NCBI GenBank assembly: GCA_031763025.1
Contig: JASSKH010000035.1
Coordinates: 780,320 to 844,319, forward strand
Reading direction: 5' to 3'
Source of the DNA: Macrocystis pyrifera
Taxonomy: Eukaryota > Sar > Phaeophyceae > Laminariales > Laminariaceae
Length of the DNA stretch: 64,000 nt
Shown here: one piece after another, positions 54,441-64,000 of the stretch
Layout of the letters: each line of letters begins with the position of its first letter
How positions within the stretch are numbered: position 1 is the stretch's first letter
Position numbers and translations under genes: made by a program
Notes under the pieces: model-generated
What the model was told of the DNA's origin: nothing
Databases searched by the model: none
The model's input: the letters and a program-made list of their open reading frames with translations, nothing else

Positions 54441-56701
54441 TTGCCGGTATCGGGAGAGGTACTACCCCAGACACCAGGGCTTGCACAGCTACCGCCACAG
54501 CAGCAGAAACAATCGCCGTGGCCTACTATACCGCCGACAGCGCAACCGACGGTGCTCGTGTCGCGCCCACTACATCCTCCATCAAGGGGACAGTCCCAAC
54601 CGTCGATACAGCCTCCTCTAACCATATCGGTGCCCGTATCGACCCCCTCGACGGCACTGCTATTGTCGCCATATACCTCTCCTTCCACCAGGCCACCCCA
54701 AGCGTCATCGCCAAGCCCGCCATCGTCGCCGTCGCAGTCACCGTCACCAGTGCTGCCGACAGCTGGCCTCCCTTCGACAGCGGAACCACTTCAGACACCG
54801 GGTATGGTCCTTGCGGTCGACACACCATCGCAGGCAGCGGTCAGGACGACACAATCGGTGCTACCAAGGCCGTCACGGCCGACGTCCACACGGATGCCGG
54901 AAGGAAGTAGTTCGGCACTCGCGCCGACGTCCGAATTGCCCCCGTCGCCGCTACGGACACCTTCGCCGTCGCCCGTAGAAGATCAGCTCCGGGAGGAAGT
55001 CACGGAGGACTGTAGTGTCTGTTGCGAGACCTTGGCCGCCCCGATGGTATATTTAGCGAGCTGCCCCCAACGACAGCGTCTTCCATGCTACGCCCCACTC
55101 AGAGTCAGGGCGGGGGCCAACCTGAGGTGTCCGGCGTGCAGAGCAACCGCAACGCTCAACGAGACCGACAGGATGGCGCTACGTCAACACAGCAATGAAG
55201 TTACGTTAGAGGCGCTGACGATCGCACAGCAAGAGATTCCGACTAACGGAGGCGCGGAGGCACCAACAGGGACCACAACAGACGAGAGGAGGCGGCGAGT
55301 GATATGCAGCATTTGTCACGGTCTGGTTGAGGCGACGGCCTGCGTACAAGTGTTTTGTTTGTGCGAGGTACACCGCCGTTGTGCTCTAGGATTCTGCGAA
55401 GACGCAATTCCCCGAGCCAGGATTTTCGGTGGGGTACACCAAGTCACGAGCCCAAATCCAGCCCTGCACGAGGAGCAACAAGAGGTGGATCTACACCTCC
55501 TCCTCCAACAGATTCGAGCTCTCGGCACATCGGGGGACACGGCGGAAGAAAGCGCTACAAGAGATAGTATCACCGCTGCCGAGCTCCAACTCATGGGAAG
55601 AGTAAAAATTACTCCAGAAACTGTGGATTTATCAAGGAGCGCCACAGAGCGAGGCGAGGAGGACATACAAATTGAATGGCGTGGCACGACCCCCCAGCCG
55701 CAGGCGCAAGCGCCTTGTGGGGCCTGTAACAGGCACATGGAAGATGACCAGCGGTTTGTTTTTGGTGGCTGGCTCGTTCACAGGAGATGTGCCACAGAAA
55801 GCGTGGGGGGGGCAGACGGCAGGGGAGACGATCGGTTTGGGGTGGCTATCTCAGGAGGGACAGGAGTGCCACTTCGTAGAACGTTCGGGCTCACGGCAAT
55901 AGTCCCCAGGCTCCACCTGAGGTACGACTGCACTATCGCAGAGGGTGCGCACCAACAGAGACAGTTGGAAACACTGTGGAGATCACTGGAGTCGGGTGTC
56001 GAGGAGGCCGCGAGCCAGGTTGAAGGGAATCAGGGCGTGGAAGGGGGGTTGAAGGAGTCTGACGATTTATGGTGCACATATTGCGGTTGGCCTCTCGATG
56101 GTTCTGTTGGGGAGTCAGAAAACAACTACGTTCGCGCACCCGTTCCGTGCGCCCGCGGAGGATTTGTGCACGCTCGCTGCATGCCGGACCGCGCGGAACA
56201 CCTCGCGAGAGTGCATGCAAACCCTAGGCCGTGCGTTGCGTGTCGTTCGGCGTGGCCGGGAGGAAGCCGAGCTCCCCACCCGGCAGAGCTAGCTAGAGGG
56301 CTGCCCATGAATGAGCACGGTGGAAGGTGGGTGGCGGTGAGGGGCGCCCTGCAGTTCGTCGCCCGCGTTGAGCGGGGCAACCCCGGACCGGACCCAGCCA
56401 GCTACGTCACAGCCGGCGCTTTCGACACTTTTGAGCTCATGTTACGTGCCCACTGTGGGAACGCGACCTCCTCATTCTTGCTGTGCTCCCTGTTTTACGA
56501 TGCGCTGGACATGCCTCAAGGTGCATATCTCGATTTCCCCCGACCGAGGGGATGGGAAGCGGCGGCCGGCCATACCGTACGCTGTTCGCGGCATATGTCA
56601 TCCAACCGCAGGACGTGCTGCTCCGACTTCCAAATCAAAGACTTTACATCGAACCACATGTCCAAGAGTATCTGGTAGGCCTTGACGCCGAACGTGAATA
56701 A
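54441..56701 (+). pseudogene. RING/treble-clef zinc-module protein of the RLE-type element, 3' frameshift
   Basis: About 745 codons open from 54441. Residues 1-185 are Pro/Ser/Thr-rich and disordered. Zinc module 1 (55011-55145): C-x2-C (CSVCCETL), a central Cys pair and C-x2-C (CPACRA), the RING spacing with the usual His replaced. Module 2 (about 55302-55390): CSICHGLVEAT ... CLCEVHRRC. Module 3 (about 55708-55792): CGACNRHM ... LVHRRC. Module 4 (56073-56245): CTYCGWPL ... PCARGGFVHARC ... CVACRSAW. A conserved unknown segment then follows (SSFLLCSLFYDALDMPQGAY, about 56465-56525, then LDFPRPRGW). Near 56580 homology moves to the frame ending at 56701 (LRLPNQRLYIEPHVQEYLVG). RING folds typically act in ubiquitin transfer; here zinc binding is likely, E3 activity only a guess. 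Unusual for a retroelement. Confidence 0.7.
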
Positions 56702-56732
56702 CGCCTAGCGAGGTGGACCCTCGGGGTCCAAC

Positions 56733-57815
56733 GTGCGTTGGAGACTGGTGACGCGCTTCCTCCCTTTTTGGCGGCGGTGGCAACCACGTCGGAGAGAACG
56801 GACAGGGCGCCGGAGAGTGACCGGTTACAGATGGGACCGAGTGGACAGGGGAGGTGACACTAGGAGTGCAGTAGAAAGGCGTCAGAATGTGGGGAACAGG
56901 GCTGTCTCTCCCTGCACGTACTGCGGGCGGGCTCTAGAGGAATCTACTGGAGATTTGGCGGTAGATTCTTTATGGGCATCTTTTCCGTGCCCCCACGGAG
57001 AGCAAGTGCATGCCCGCTGCACGCTGGATCGTGCGGAACGCCTCGCGAGTGGGCAAGCAGACCCACAGCCATGCGCTGCGTGTCGCTCTGAATGGCCGGC
57101 AAGAAACCGGCCGCTCCATCCAGCGGAGCTGGCTGAGGACCTTCCAAGGCCACGGCTAGGGGGAAGGTGGTCCGCGGTAGCAGGAGCCTTGCAGTTTGCA
57201 GAACTCTTGGAGGAGGACGGCCCCCGGCTGGAGCCAGCCAGTTACGTCACGACTGGTTCCCACAATACCTGGGAAGAGATGGTGAGGACCATGGGGAAAG
57301 TCCAACCTCTTCGTTCCTGTTGTGCACCCTGTTCGGCGATGCGGTCGGCCTGCCCCAGGGAGCCTACCTCGACTTCCCCCGACCGAAGGAATGGCGAGCG
57401 GCAGCCAGTCACTACTGCAAGGTTTTCGCCGCGTACGGTATCCGACCGCAGGACATCGTGTTCCGGCTCCAGAATCGGAGGATCTACATGCTACCCCCAT
57501 GTCCAAGAGTTTCTGGCGGGCCTCGACTCCACATGGGAAGACCGGTTGACGAGGTGGACCCTAGGGGTCCGAAACGCGCTGGAAACAGGGGAGGCGCTGC
57601 CTCCTTTTTCGACGAAGGCGGGGGCCCTAGGGTCCATAAACGTATTTGAGCCAAGGAACGCGCTGCCTCCTTCTTTGACGGCGGCGGGGGCAACAGCGGA
57701 AGGAACGGACCCGGCACTGGAGAGTGATCCGTTAGCAGCGACGGTGACGCTGTCAGTAGGAGAGGCTTCGGTGTCTGAAGGCGACCCGCGAGTATGGCGG
57801 CAGGCAGAGCCATGA
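56733..57815 (+). pseudogene. second, tandem copy of the zinc-plus-unknown module
   Basis: Repeats the order seen at 56068-56790: CTYCGRALEES ... FPCPHGEQVHARC ... CAACRSEW (56913-57090), HPAELAEDLP, GGRWSAVAGALQF, PASYVTTG, then in a shifted frame (57167-57649) SSFLLCTLFGDAVGLPQGAY and LDFPRPKEW. The copy is about 840 bp downstream of the first and diverged by substitution and frameshift. The C-terminal part (ALPPSLTAAGATAEGTDPAL..., about 57660-57810) begins a short linker that is itself duplicated at about 57910-58060 (TAGATTEGTDPARESKPLAA). Segmental duplication is clear; the function of the unknown segment is not known to me. Confidence 0.7.
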
Positions 57816-57884
57816 GATGCTGGTTATGTTGCCGAGAAGAAGTTTCGCACTGCCGGAGATGGGGATACCACGGCACCGGGACAC

Positions 57885-58250
57885 TTGTCCCCCCTCCCGA
57901 GACAGCCCAACGCCACTCCAACGACGGCGGGAGCCACAACGGAAGGGACGGACCCAGCGCGGGAGAGCAAGCCTTTAGCAGCGGGAGTGACACCACCGGA
58001 AGGTGAAGCCCCATCGCCAGAAGGCGAACCGGAGGTAAGAGTGCAGGCGGAGCCAGGACATGCTGCTTCGGTAGCCCCGGGGAACCCCCCACACCGCAAG
58101 GGACAGGGAGGCCACGGCGCCGGGACGCTCGCCCCCTCTCTGACACAGCCCAGTATCACCCCGGCAACAACTGGAGCAACTGCGTCCACGCCCACCGGCG
58201 CAGTAGGGGGTGGGGGGAGTGCAAGAGGCAGGCAAGGTCGACCGTGCTGA
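57885..58250 (+). CDS. Thr/Gly/Pro-rich linker ORF (hypothetical)
   Basis: Open for 121 codons in the same general direction, beginning with the repeated ATAEGTDPA-type unit shared with 57680-57810. The sequence is low-complexity (GPHGAGTLAPSL..., TGATASTPTGAVGGGG) and would act as a flexible spacer between the zinc modules and the RT part. Whether it is translated with its neighbours cannot be decided from sequence because the frames differ. Confidence 0.3.
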   Translation: MSPLPRQPNATPTTAGATTEGTDPARESKPLAAGVTPPEGEAPSPEGEPEVRVQAEPGHAASVAPGNPPHRKGQGGHGAGTLAPSLTQPSITPATTGATASTPTGAVGGGGSARGRQGRPC

Positions 58251-61200
58251 TCTGGAAGGGGATCACGAGCGGCGATAAGTGGAAGATGGGCCGCCACGAG
58301 CCGGGGGAGAATCTCTCGACCCGGGAGCGGCGAGCCGTCCCTGGCCCCTGGCGAGGAAGGGGGTGGCGATGAAGGGAGTGAAGTTCGCTGGGAAAGAGGC
58401 GACGGAGAAGGAGGAGGTTTAGCACCAGGGAGCGCATCGCAACTTCGCGCTTTCATCGCATACGACCAAAGCGGTACGACCTGCGGGGGTTGTAGGGCAA
58501 CGATTGCTCGGCGACACCGAGTGGTGCGGTTACCTTGTGGACGCCAACATGCTATGCATGCGCGGTGCGTGGTGAATGCAGCCAGGCGAGGCGAGGCGCA
58601 GGCGCCGCTGCTCTGCGGCGCTAGGGGATGCACAACTCGTCATGGAAGACGGGAAGCACTAGAAGCGGCAGTTCAGGCAGACCCCGGACTGCGCGTTACG
58701 GCAGCGGGACTCGGAGGGAGACCTGACGACCGCGAGGATGGGCGCCGGGATGGGCTTCTCTTTTCTGGGACCAAAATACGTTGGGGATCGCAGGACCACT
58801 CGACGATGTTCCCCTTGAGGACCTCCAACAACGCTTCGTCACTGTTATTAAAGTGCAATCAAGGTTGGCTACTGCTCACGCCAAGCTTACCACCCACGTG
58901 CTTGGCCTCCTTAACCACGCCCTGAGAGAGCGTCGCCCACACAGACAGTCGGAGACGCCGACCTCATTGAAGCTTTGGTACATCCTCCCGGCTCTACTGC
59001 ACTGGCAGGATGGCCGAGTGAAGCGGCGCGAGAGGTTCGCCTCTGTCGAGCGCGGTGATCTCACCCTTCTACTCCCGTGGTTAATGGAGTATACCCGTCG
59101 AACATCGACAAGACAGAGGGGTCAAGCTCGCGAAGTGACGGACGCTGATTTGTCCCGGAGGGCGTCTTCAGCATTCCGCCATTCAGGGGGGGTGACTGTC
59201 GCAGCACGCAGCCTCCTCGCGGAACCGCGCGCGCCGGGGAGCGAGGAAACGTGCGAGAGAGTGAAAGCAAAGTTCTCGGAGGAGGATCAGACCGCCGTTT
59301 CCGAAGCAGCAGCGGCAGCGGTAGCAGCAAGTTCTTCCGACCCGGAGGAAGGGAGTGGTCCCAAGTGACGCCCGGAGGGAGAATTCGACCCACAGGTGAC
59401 CCTCGAGGCCATTAACTCTCGCAACGCGCTATCAGGCGCAGGAAGCGATGGCTTGAGCTTTTCGCACCTGAAGTCTATTATCAGGACTGGCATTGGGCGC
59501 AAAACATTCGGGGCTGGCATTGAAGCCTTCTGGAGAAGGATTATCGACGATCCAGCGCCTTTCCGCCGGAATTCTGGCAGCTTTTCCTGCAATCTAACCT
59601 CACTGCCTTGGGTGAAAAATGCCGCCCCGTCTGCGTAGGGATGACATGGACACGCCTTCTCACAGCCGGGACCATGCGGCAGTGGCGACCACGATTGAAG
59701 GAGACCAACCGCGAGGCGAGACAAATTGGAGTCGGAGTACGAGGGTGGGTGGAGCCGGTAGCTCTACGCGCCCGGGTACACCACGAGGCAAAAAACTGGC
59801 TGATTCTCACAGACTGCTCCAACGCCTTCAACACGGTGAAACGGACGGCTGTGCTTGCAGATGTAGCCACCTGCGCGCCTGCGCTTAGACCGTTCGTGAC
59901 AAAGTGTTACGGGGAAAGAACAGCTCCCGTGTTGTTCCGGATGGAATCGGGAGAAAAGCGCAACATTGAATGCTCCAGTGGGGTACAGCAAGGGGATACC
60001 ATGGGGTCGGCGTTGTTTTACGTGCCTCTCTTACCGGTGCTGAAGCGGACCCGAGCGGAGTTCGAGCCAAAAGGAGTGGAGGCATTCGCCTACTTAGACG
60101 ACATCAGCATCGGAATGATGAAAATCACACCCGATACTGTGGAAGCTGTGCCTTTCCTACAGCGTGAGCTGTCCAACATTGGCATTGCAATCAACCCGAG
60201 CAAAACGGTTGCCTTGCCCCCGAAGGAGCACGTACCTACGCCGGAACAGATCGCCCTTCTTGAAGGTATTGGCGTCCGCATCGCGGAACGGGGTGGAGCA
60301 AGGGTGGTTGGGGTTCCCTTCGGTACCGACGAATACGCGATGGAGAGCGCAACGGAGATAGACCAAAACGGGGGAGCGGAACAACTCGCGCGGATGCTAC
60401 CGCGCATGCCAGACAAGCAAGCAGCCAACCTGATCGCCACCGGCTCTATGGTGCAACGGACCGCCTATATAGAAAGAGTGATGGACCCGGAAATGTCCCT
60501 GCCCGCATGCCTAAAAGCAGACGGCAACGCGATGTGGATGCAGGAGAAATTGCTTGATCTCCCGGGGACAGCAGAAGAACCGTCGTTCTTCAAAAATGGG
60601 TGCCCAACAAATCAGTTGGTCTTGCAGCCCTACCAACAGGTGCAGGCAAGGCTGACCACGGGGATCGGAGGATTTGGACTGGCGTCGGCTGAAGCTCGGA
60701 GGATGTCAGCGTCCGTCGGAAGCTTGGTGGCGACGGTGCCGGAGGTGTTTGCTGACCTGTCCAGCGCTATAGGGGACAAAGTCCGGAGGGAGCTCCCCGA
60801 TTCAGACCTCGTCCGGCGCATCTGGAACAGCATCAGGGACCTCCGCGATGTGCATGGGGTTTCAGAAGAAGCCATGGCGAACATCGTGCATGAAAACTGA
60901 CGGGGTAGAGCATTCCGAGGAGGAGAGCAAGAGGCCTCAGGGTTGTCGGTTGCGGAAGTGTTGCCGGCACACGGTGCCGAATCTATCAGCTCCAGCAAAG
61001 CGCAGCATAGACTGGGGAAGCTGGTAAACTGAATCCGTTATGAGAGATACGTTGCTTCACTAGACCAGCTCCCCGTCGAGACGACGACCCAGCGAGGCAC
61101 GGGTAACCCACAAGAAGAGAAAGAGTCGAGGGGTCTGGCCAACGCCCGGCAACGGAGCCAATCGGGATCAGGGGCTACTGCATTCCTAAGGGCGAGGCCT

Positions 61201-61810
61201 GTCGACTCGGCCAGAGTCATCCCACCGTTAGAGTTCGTGGCTTCGGGACGGCGGTTCCTGGGGATTGAGGAGTTCCTGGCGGCAAGGGGCCCCTACTGCG
61301 GTGCAGCGGAGGCCAATACGCGGCATGCACGATTATGTCATCGATCGGGCGCGCAAGTAAACCAGCACCAGCCTCTGGTGCACGCGCTCTTTTAGGAGGA
61401 TGTCCATCCGTCACCAAATGGAAAGTGGAGCCCCCTTCCACCCAAACAGGGATCTCCGCATGGACATCGTTATCGAGGCAGGAGGACTCCGAGATGCTAC
61501 GGCATCAGAGAATCGCAATAAAGCGATACTCCTCGACGTCACGTATGCGGACCCACAAGCAGGGATCCACATGCGGGCAGGCAACGCTGACCGAGACGGA
61601 TCAGCTGCTTCCACTTCTGAGGCGCGCAAGCGCAGTCACTACGCTCGTCCGGGACAGGTGTCCTTCGACGAGCGCAGGTACAAACTCGCCACCCTCGCGG
61701 TGGAAAGCTTTGGGCGCCTCGGAAAGGAAGGCAGCGATCTAATTGATCAACTGGCGGAAGGTATAGTCGGAGGAACGGACGGATCGTCCCTGGCGCGGAA
61801 AGGCGTCTGA
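58251..61810 (+). pseudogene. pol of the RLE-type element: RING-like head, RT, zinc knuckle and endonuclease-like C-terminus, frameshifted
   Basis: A RING-like module opens pol (58482-58627: CGGCRATIARRH, LPCGRQHAMHARC, LLCGARGC). After a shift near 58785 comes LLAEPRAPGSEETCERVKAKF (about 59215-59275), the pre-RT segment usual in this family, TGA 59366-59368, then SRNALSGAGSDGLSFSHLKS. Near 59570 the frame changes again and RT continues in 59608-60900: ILTDCSNAFNTVKR (motif A, Asp at 59812), SGVQQGDTMGSALF (B), FAYLDDISI (C, 60085-60111), GIAINPSKTVALP (D). Beyond TGA 60898 the same frame reaches CGAAEANTRHARLCHRSGAQ (61296-61355), a CCHC-like knuckle. A last shift near 61395 leads to RMDIVIEAGG...AILLDVTYADPQ and ESFGRLGKEG (61455-61760), an RLE/PD-(D/E)XK-like end. 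The enzyme would nick DNA and prime reverse transcription there. Four shifts and three or more stops disable it. Confidence 0.82.
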
Positions 61811-62131
61811 AAAGAGCGCCTCTTCCAGATCATCTGGGTGATCAAACAGGTCGCGATTTCGCGCCGAGTACATACGTATAAACTAGCCCTGAGAGACCGC
61901 CAGGCGCTAGGGAAAGGGAGGAAGAAGCCAGAGGAATGCGGCCAATGACCTGGGGATAGAACGTTGATAAGGAATAGGATATACTATACCGGTAGCTAAA
62001 ATGAAATGATGTGGGGAATGGATATTGGGAAACCACTGGGAGAGAAGTGTATGAGGGATACTACTGATTTACGGAAAGATATTCGGTTTATGTAGGAACG
62101 GCATCTACGCTATATTGTTGGAAGGCAAGCA
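61811..62131 (+). other. 3' untranslated region of the RLE-type element
   Basis: Follows the endonuclease-like stop at 61808-61810 and ends at an (AAT)n run. Purine-rich segment at 61915-61930 and no open frame of note. A role as the RNA recognised by the element's RT is what the family would predict. Confidence 0.5.
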
Positions 62132-62148
62132 TAATAATAATAATAATC
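62132..62148 (+). repeat. (AAT)n tract, likely 3' tail of the RLE-type element
   Basis: Five to six ata/aat units after the pol 3' region. Short simple repeats often replace poly-A at non-LTR retrotransposon 3' ends. Confidence 0.5.
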
Positions 62149-63554
62149 ATTACTACTTTGTTGTGAATCATGACAAAAAAAACACGATTCCTGGCGCTAA
62201 AAAAAATGTATTTTCCCTACGTCGTACATGAAACAAAATCACGATTCGTGACATTTGTCGTCTATCGAAATACGCCTGATCACGACACTAGGGGCATGGA
62301 GGACTCTGCTTCATACGCCGCTTGTGGAAAACGGCGGCTACCTTAAGGCACCGCTGGGCCTGGGATAGCGTGGATGCTGTGGCCTCAATAATTCGAGGAG
62401 GAGGATCCACAGCTTGAAGACAAACGCGAAAATGACCTGAACAAGTCACAGGACAGGCCGGGCAGACGCCCTGCGAGATACAATCTAGCGTACCGGGCTT
62501 GGCCGACGGTCGTTGGAGTTGGAATCTCGCAGGCTGGGTCGGACCCGCCCGGCCTGGCCGTGCCCCACTCGCAAGAGTTGGCTCTTTCCGCAATAATCGT
62601 TGGATTTGAAATATCGGAATTTTTACAAGTTGAAAACAACGCGAAACGTGACGTTTTTCGTTTTTTTTTTTCGTTGGACTCGAATGTCACGGATCGTGCC
62701 CATACTCGTTGCAGTCGTGTGTTTCCTAGTTCTTACCACGAAATTCGGCGTAGTTTGTTGGATGCTATCCAAATATTATTGATGAGCTGGGATCTCAAAA
62801 ATGTGTCACCGGTGTTTAATGTCAGCAGATTCTGCAATCTGTATTGAGGACAACTAACGTTAAACCCAAGTGGTCGCCTCACAAGGTACAGGGATTTGCT
62901 TCATGGCAAGAGATACACGGGACGTGTTTGTTTATCGAGTGATGTCGGAACAAATTTGATGGGCTGCTACGAAAAGCGTTGCTGTGTTTTCGTACAACTG
63001 GAATAACCTGGTACTATAAAGGCGGTTTAAATGTCAGATAGGTATATATACGAGGACAGACTAGGCAAAATGTAACAAGGAAAAGAGAAAGGAGATTGGA
63101 GAAAACATGTATGTACATATATCGTACGGCCGAGTTACTCTCAACCTCGTACGCTGCCCGCCCCTCTCGCGACCACTTTGCCGCCGATTCGGTCCGGATC
63201 GAGATCTCCTCCCTCACGAAGAAGCTATTTCACAACAGAAAAATATAGCCCACTCTAGTTCTCGATCGGAAACGACTTTCTTCGAACCTGTTTTCAGACT
63301 GCACACGAATTTCCTTAACGATGACGTCGATTTGTTTGATCGTGTCTTCTTTCCCCTATTGCTGATATAAAGTGCACATCTTGCGTTCGTAAACGTGTGC
63401 CCTACACGTTCTTCATCTCCTTCGTCGAGGTAGTGTTCCACTTTGGTTCCAATGTAAAAGAAAGGTCTCCCCGACTTTGTGGTAGTGATGTGATTCCGTT
63501 TGGACCCCGTGTACCTCAAAAACCACAACAAAACCGCTTGACGTGTCGCGCAGG
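62149..63554. other. intergenic, no gene recognised
   Basis: Short palindromic words (tcacgattcgtga at about 62240-62253 and relatives at 62165 and 62191) and AT-rich blocks. Open frames on both strands (62288-62690 minus, 63214-63531 minus) lack recognisable domains. Confidence 0.5.
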
Positions 63555-63791
63555 ATGGGGCAGGGGGGCAGCTCCGGCGTCAAACATAAGCAGGCACGCG
63601 TCACCATGTCCGGCGGAGCCTTGGCTAAGAAACTACGCTATTGAGATCACCAGCATATGAAAACCTCTCTCAAAGACGCACGGGACAAGAGACTCGCGGA
63701 TCTTGCATTATTTGAGGAGCAGGTCAACGACGGCGAGCTCCTGCAGTCGATTCGAGTGGGTTCCATTAGGCTGTCACCGCAGGACATCTAA
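63555..63791 (+). pseudogene. possible coding fragment near the right edge, one in-frame TGA
   Basis: From ATG 63555 the frame reads MGQGGSSGVKHKQARVTMSGG and continues after a single TGA (63642-63644) as a charged, helical-looking stretch (MKTSLKDARDKRLADLALFE) to TAA 63789-63791. The composition is protein-like and the two parts share one frame, but no family is recognised and the total is only about 78 codons. It could be the first exon of a gene extending past the window or a transposon Gag remnant. Confidence 0.25.
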
Positions 63792-64000
63792 TAGCTCGCC
63801 TGCTTCGGGGAACCGGTTCGCCCCGTCAGCTCTGCCCGCGTGGCGAAGCTGAAACAAAGGGCATCATCACGACGGACGGAGTGGACAATCTCGCGGTAGA
63901 CTTCGAGGGAGTAGAGGTGAGACGGTTGTCCTTGTTTGTACCACCGTCGTTCTAGCGTGATTCTTCTTGCAACGTGTTACTTGATTCGGAATTTGAAGCG
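63792..64000. other. window end, nothing recognised
   Basis: Short sequence with no open frame of note. If the fragment at 63555-63791 is the start of a gene, a GT-containing exon end could lie near 63916 (gagGTGAGA), but this is only a consensus-like match. Confidence 0.3.

Larger units (their letters stand above)
51150..62148 (+). mobile_element. RLE-type non-LTR retrotransposon with a RING-rich 5' region (candidate, ~11 kb)
   Basis: On the plus strand: repeated low-complexity sequence (51150-54180), a long ORF with RING-like zinc modules (54441-56701), a duplicated zinc module (56733-57815), a repeated linker, a further RING-like module fused before RT (about 58250-58780), RT, a CCHC-like zinc motif and a PD-(D/E)XK-like C-terminus (58781-61810), then a 3' region ending at an (AAT)n tract (62132-62148). 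RT followed by a zinc knuckle and an RLE-type endonuclease is the order of early-branching non-LTR retrotransposons; a microsatellite-like tail is usual for their 3' ends. The left boundary and the idea that everything from 51150 belongs to one element are inferences. Stops and frameshifts are scattered throughout. Confidence 0.6.

Noticed and set aside
54047-54688. minus-strand Gly/Cys-rich frame
   Set aside because: Lies opposite the Pro-rich start of the RING ORF; composition is explained by strand complement.

Overview
The window looks like a gene-poor, repeat-rich stretch of a eukaryotic nuclear chromosome. No host gene, rRNA, reliable tRNA, operon or CRISPR array could be supported. What can be recognised is nearly all retrotransposon sequence: Ty1/copia gag, an Ngaro-type and a DIRS-type tyrosine-recombinase (YR) retroelement, a Ty3/gypsy-type element, and a non-LTR element whose pol carries a reverse transcriptase (RT) and a C-terminal restriction-enzyme-like endonuclease (RLE). 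Having two YR retroelement classes beside RLE-type pol and many long minisatellites suits a protist or alga (brown-algal-like stramenopile is my guess from remembered family resemblance), but the sequence does not prove any lineage. Almost every element ORF is broken by stops and frameshifts.

Layout. 1-2589: non-coding, with palindromes and short dispersed repeats. 2590-6345: a copia-type gag relic between two copies of a ~120 bp direct repeat. 6346-8771: nothing recognised. 8772-14526: an Ngaro-type element with textbook split direct repeats (A1-ORFs-B1-A2-B2). 14527-19750: nothing firm. 19750-20535 and 20990-21780: tandem repeat arrays. 21796-27520: a Ty3/gypsy-type element (gag with CCCH finger, protease, RT, RNase H, integrase zinc finger) that stops before the integrase core. 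27521-31060: mostly empty, apart from a ~695 bp GC-rich segment flanked by 17 bp direct repeats.

31391-47404: a DIRS-type element recognised by inverted terminal repeats of about 125-155 bp; it sits in an AT-rich satellite whose motif resumes on the far side. Its gag is interrupted by an ~8.3 kb minisatellite of ~87 bp units with higher-order structure; downstream lie RT-RNase H plus a putative methyltransferase-like domain, a YR with a zinc-ribbon N-terminus, and a region of strong hairpins. 47405-51150: mostly non-coding, with a TTAA-flanked mini-inverted repeat and a long CTT microsatellite.

51150-62148: the most unusual unit. A long low-complexity, internally repeated region leads into a chain of about six RING-like/treble-clef zinc modules (one ~250-residue zinc-plus-unknown module is tandemly duplicated), followed by RT, a zinc knuckle and an RLE-type endonuclease, ending near an (AAT)n tract. 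62149-64000: non-coding except for a small possible coding fragment near the right end.

How the parts work together: within each element, gag-like products would package the RNA, RT/RNase H would copy it, and YR, integrase or RLE would insert it. As they stand none looks able to encode its full set without suppression or frameshifting, so the locus is best read as a retroelement graveyard with superimposed satellite expansion.
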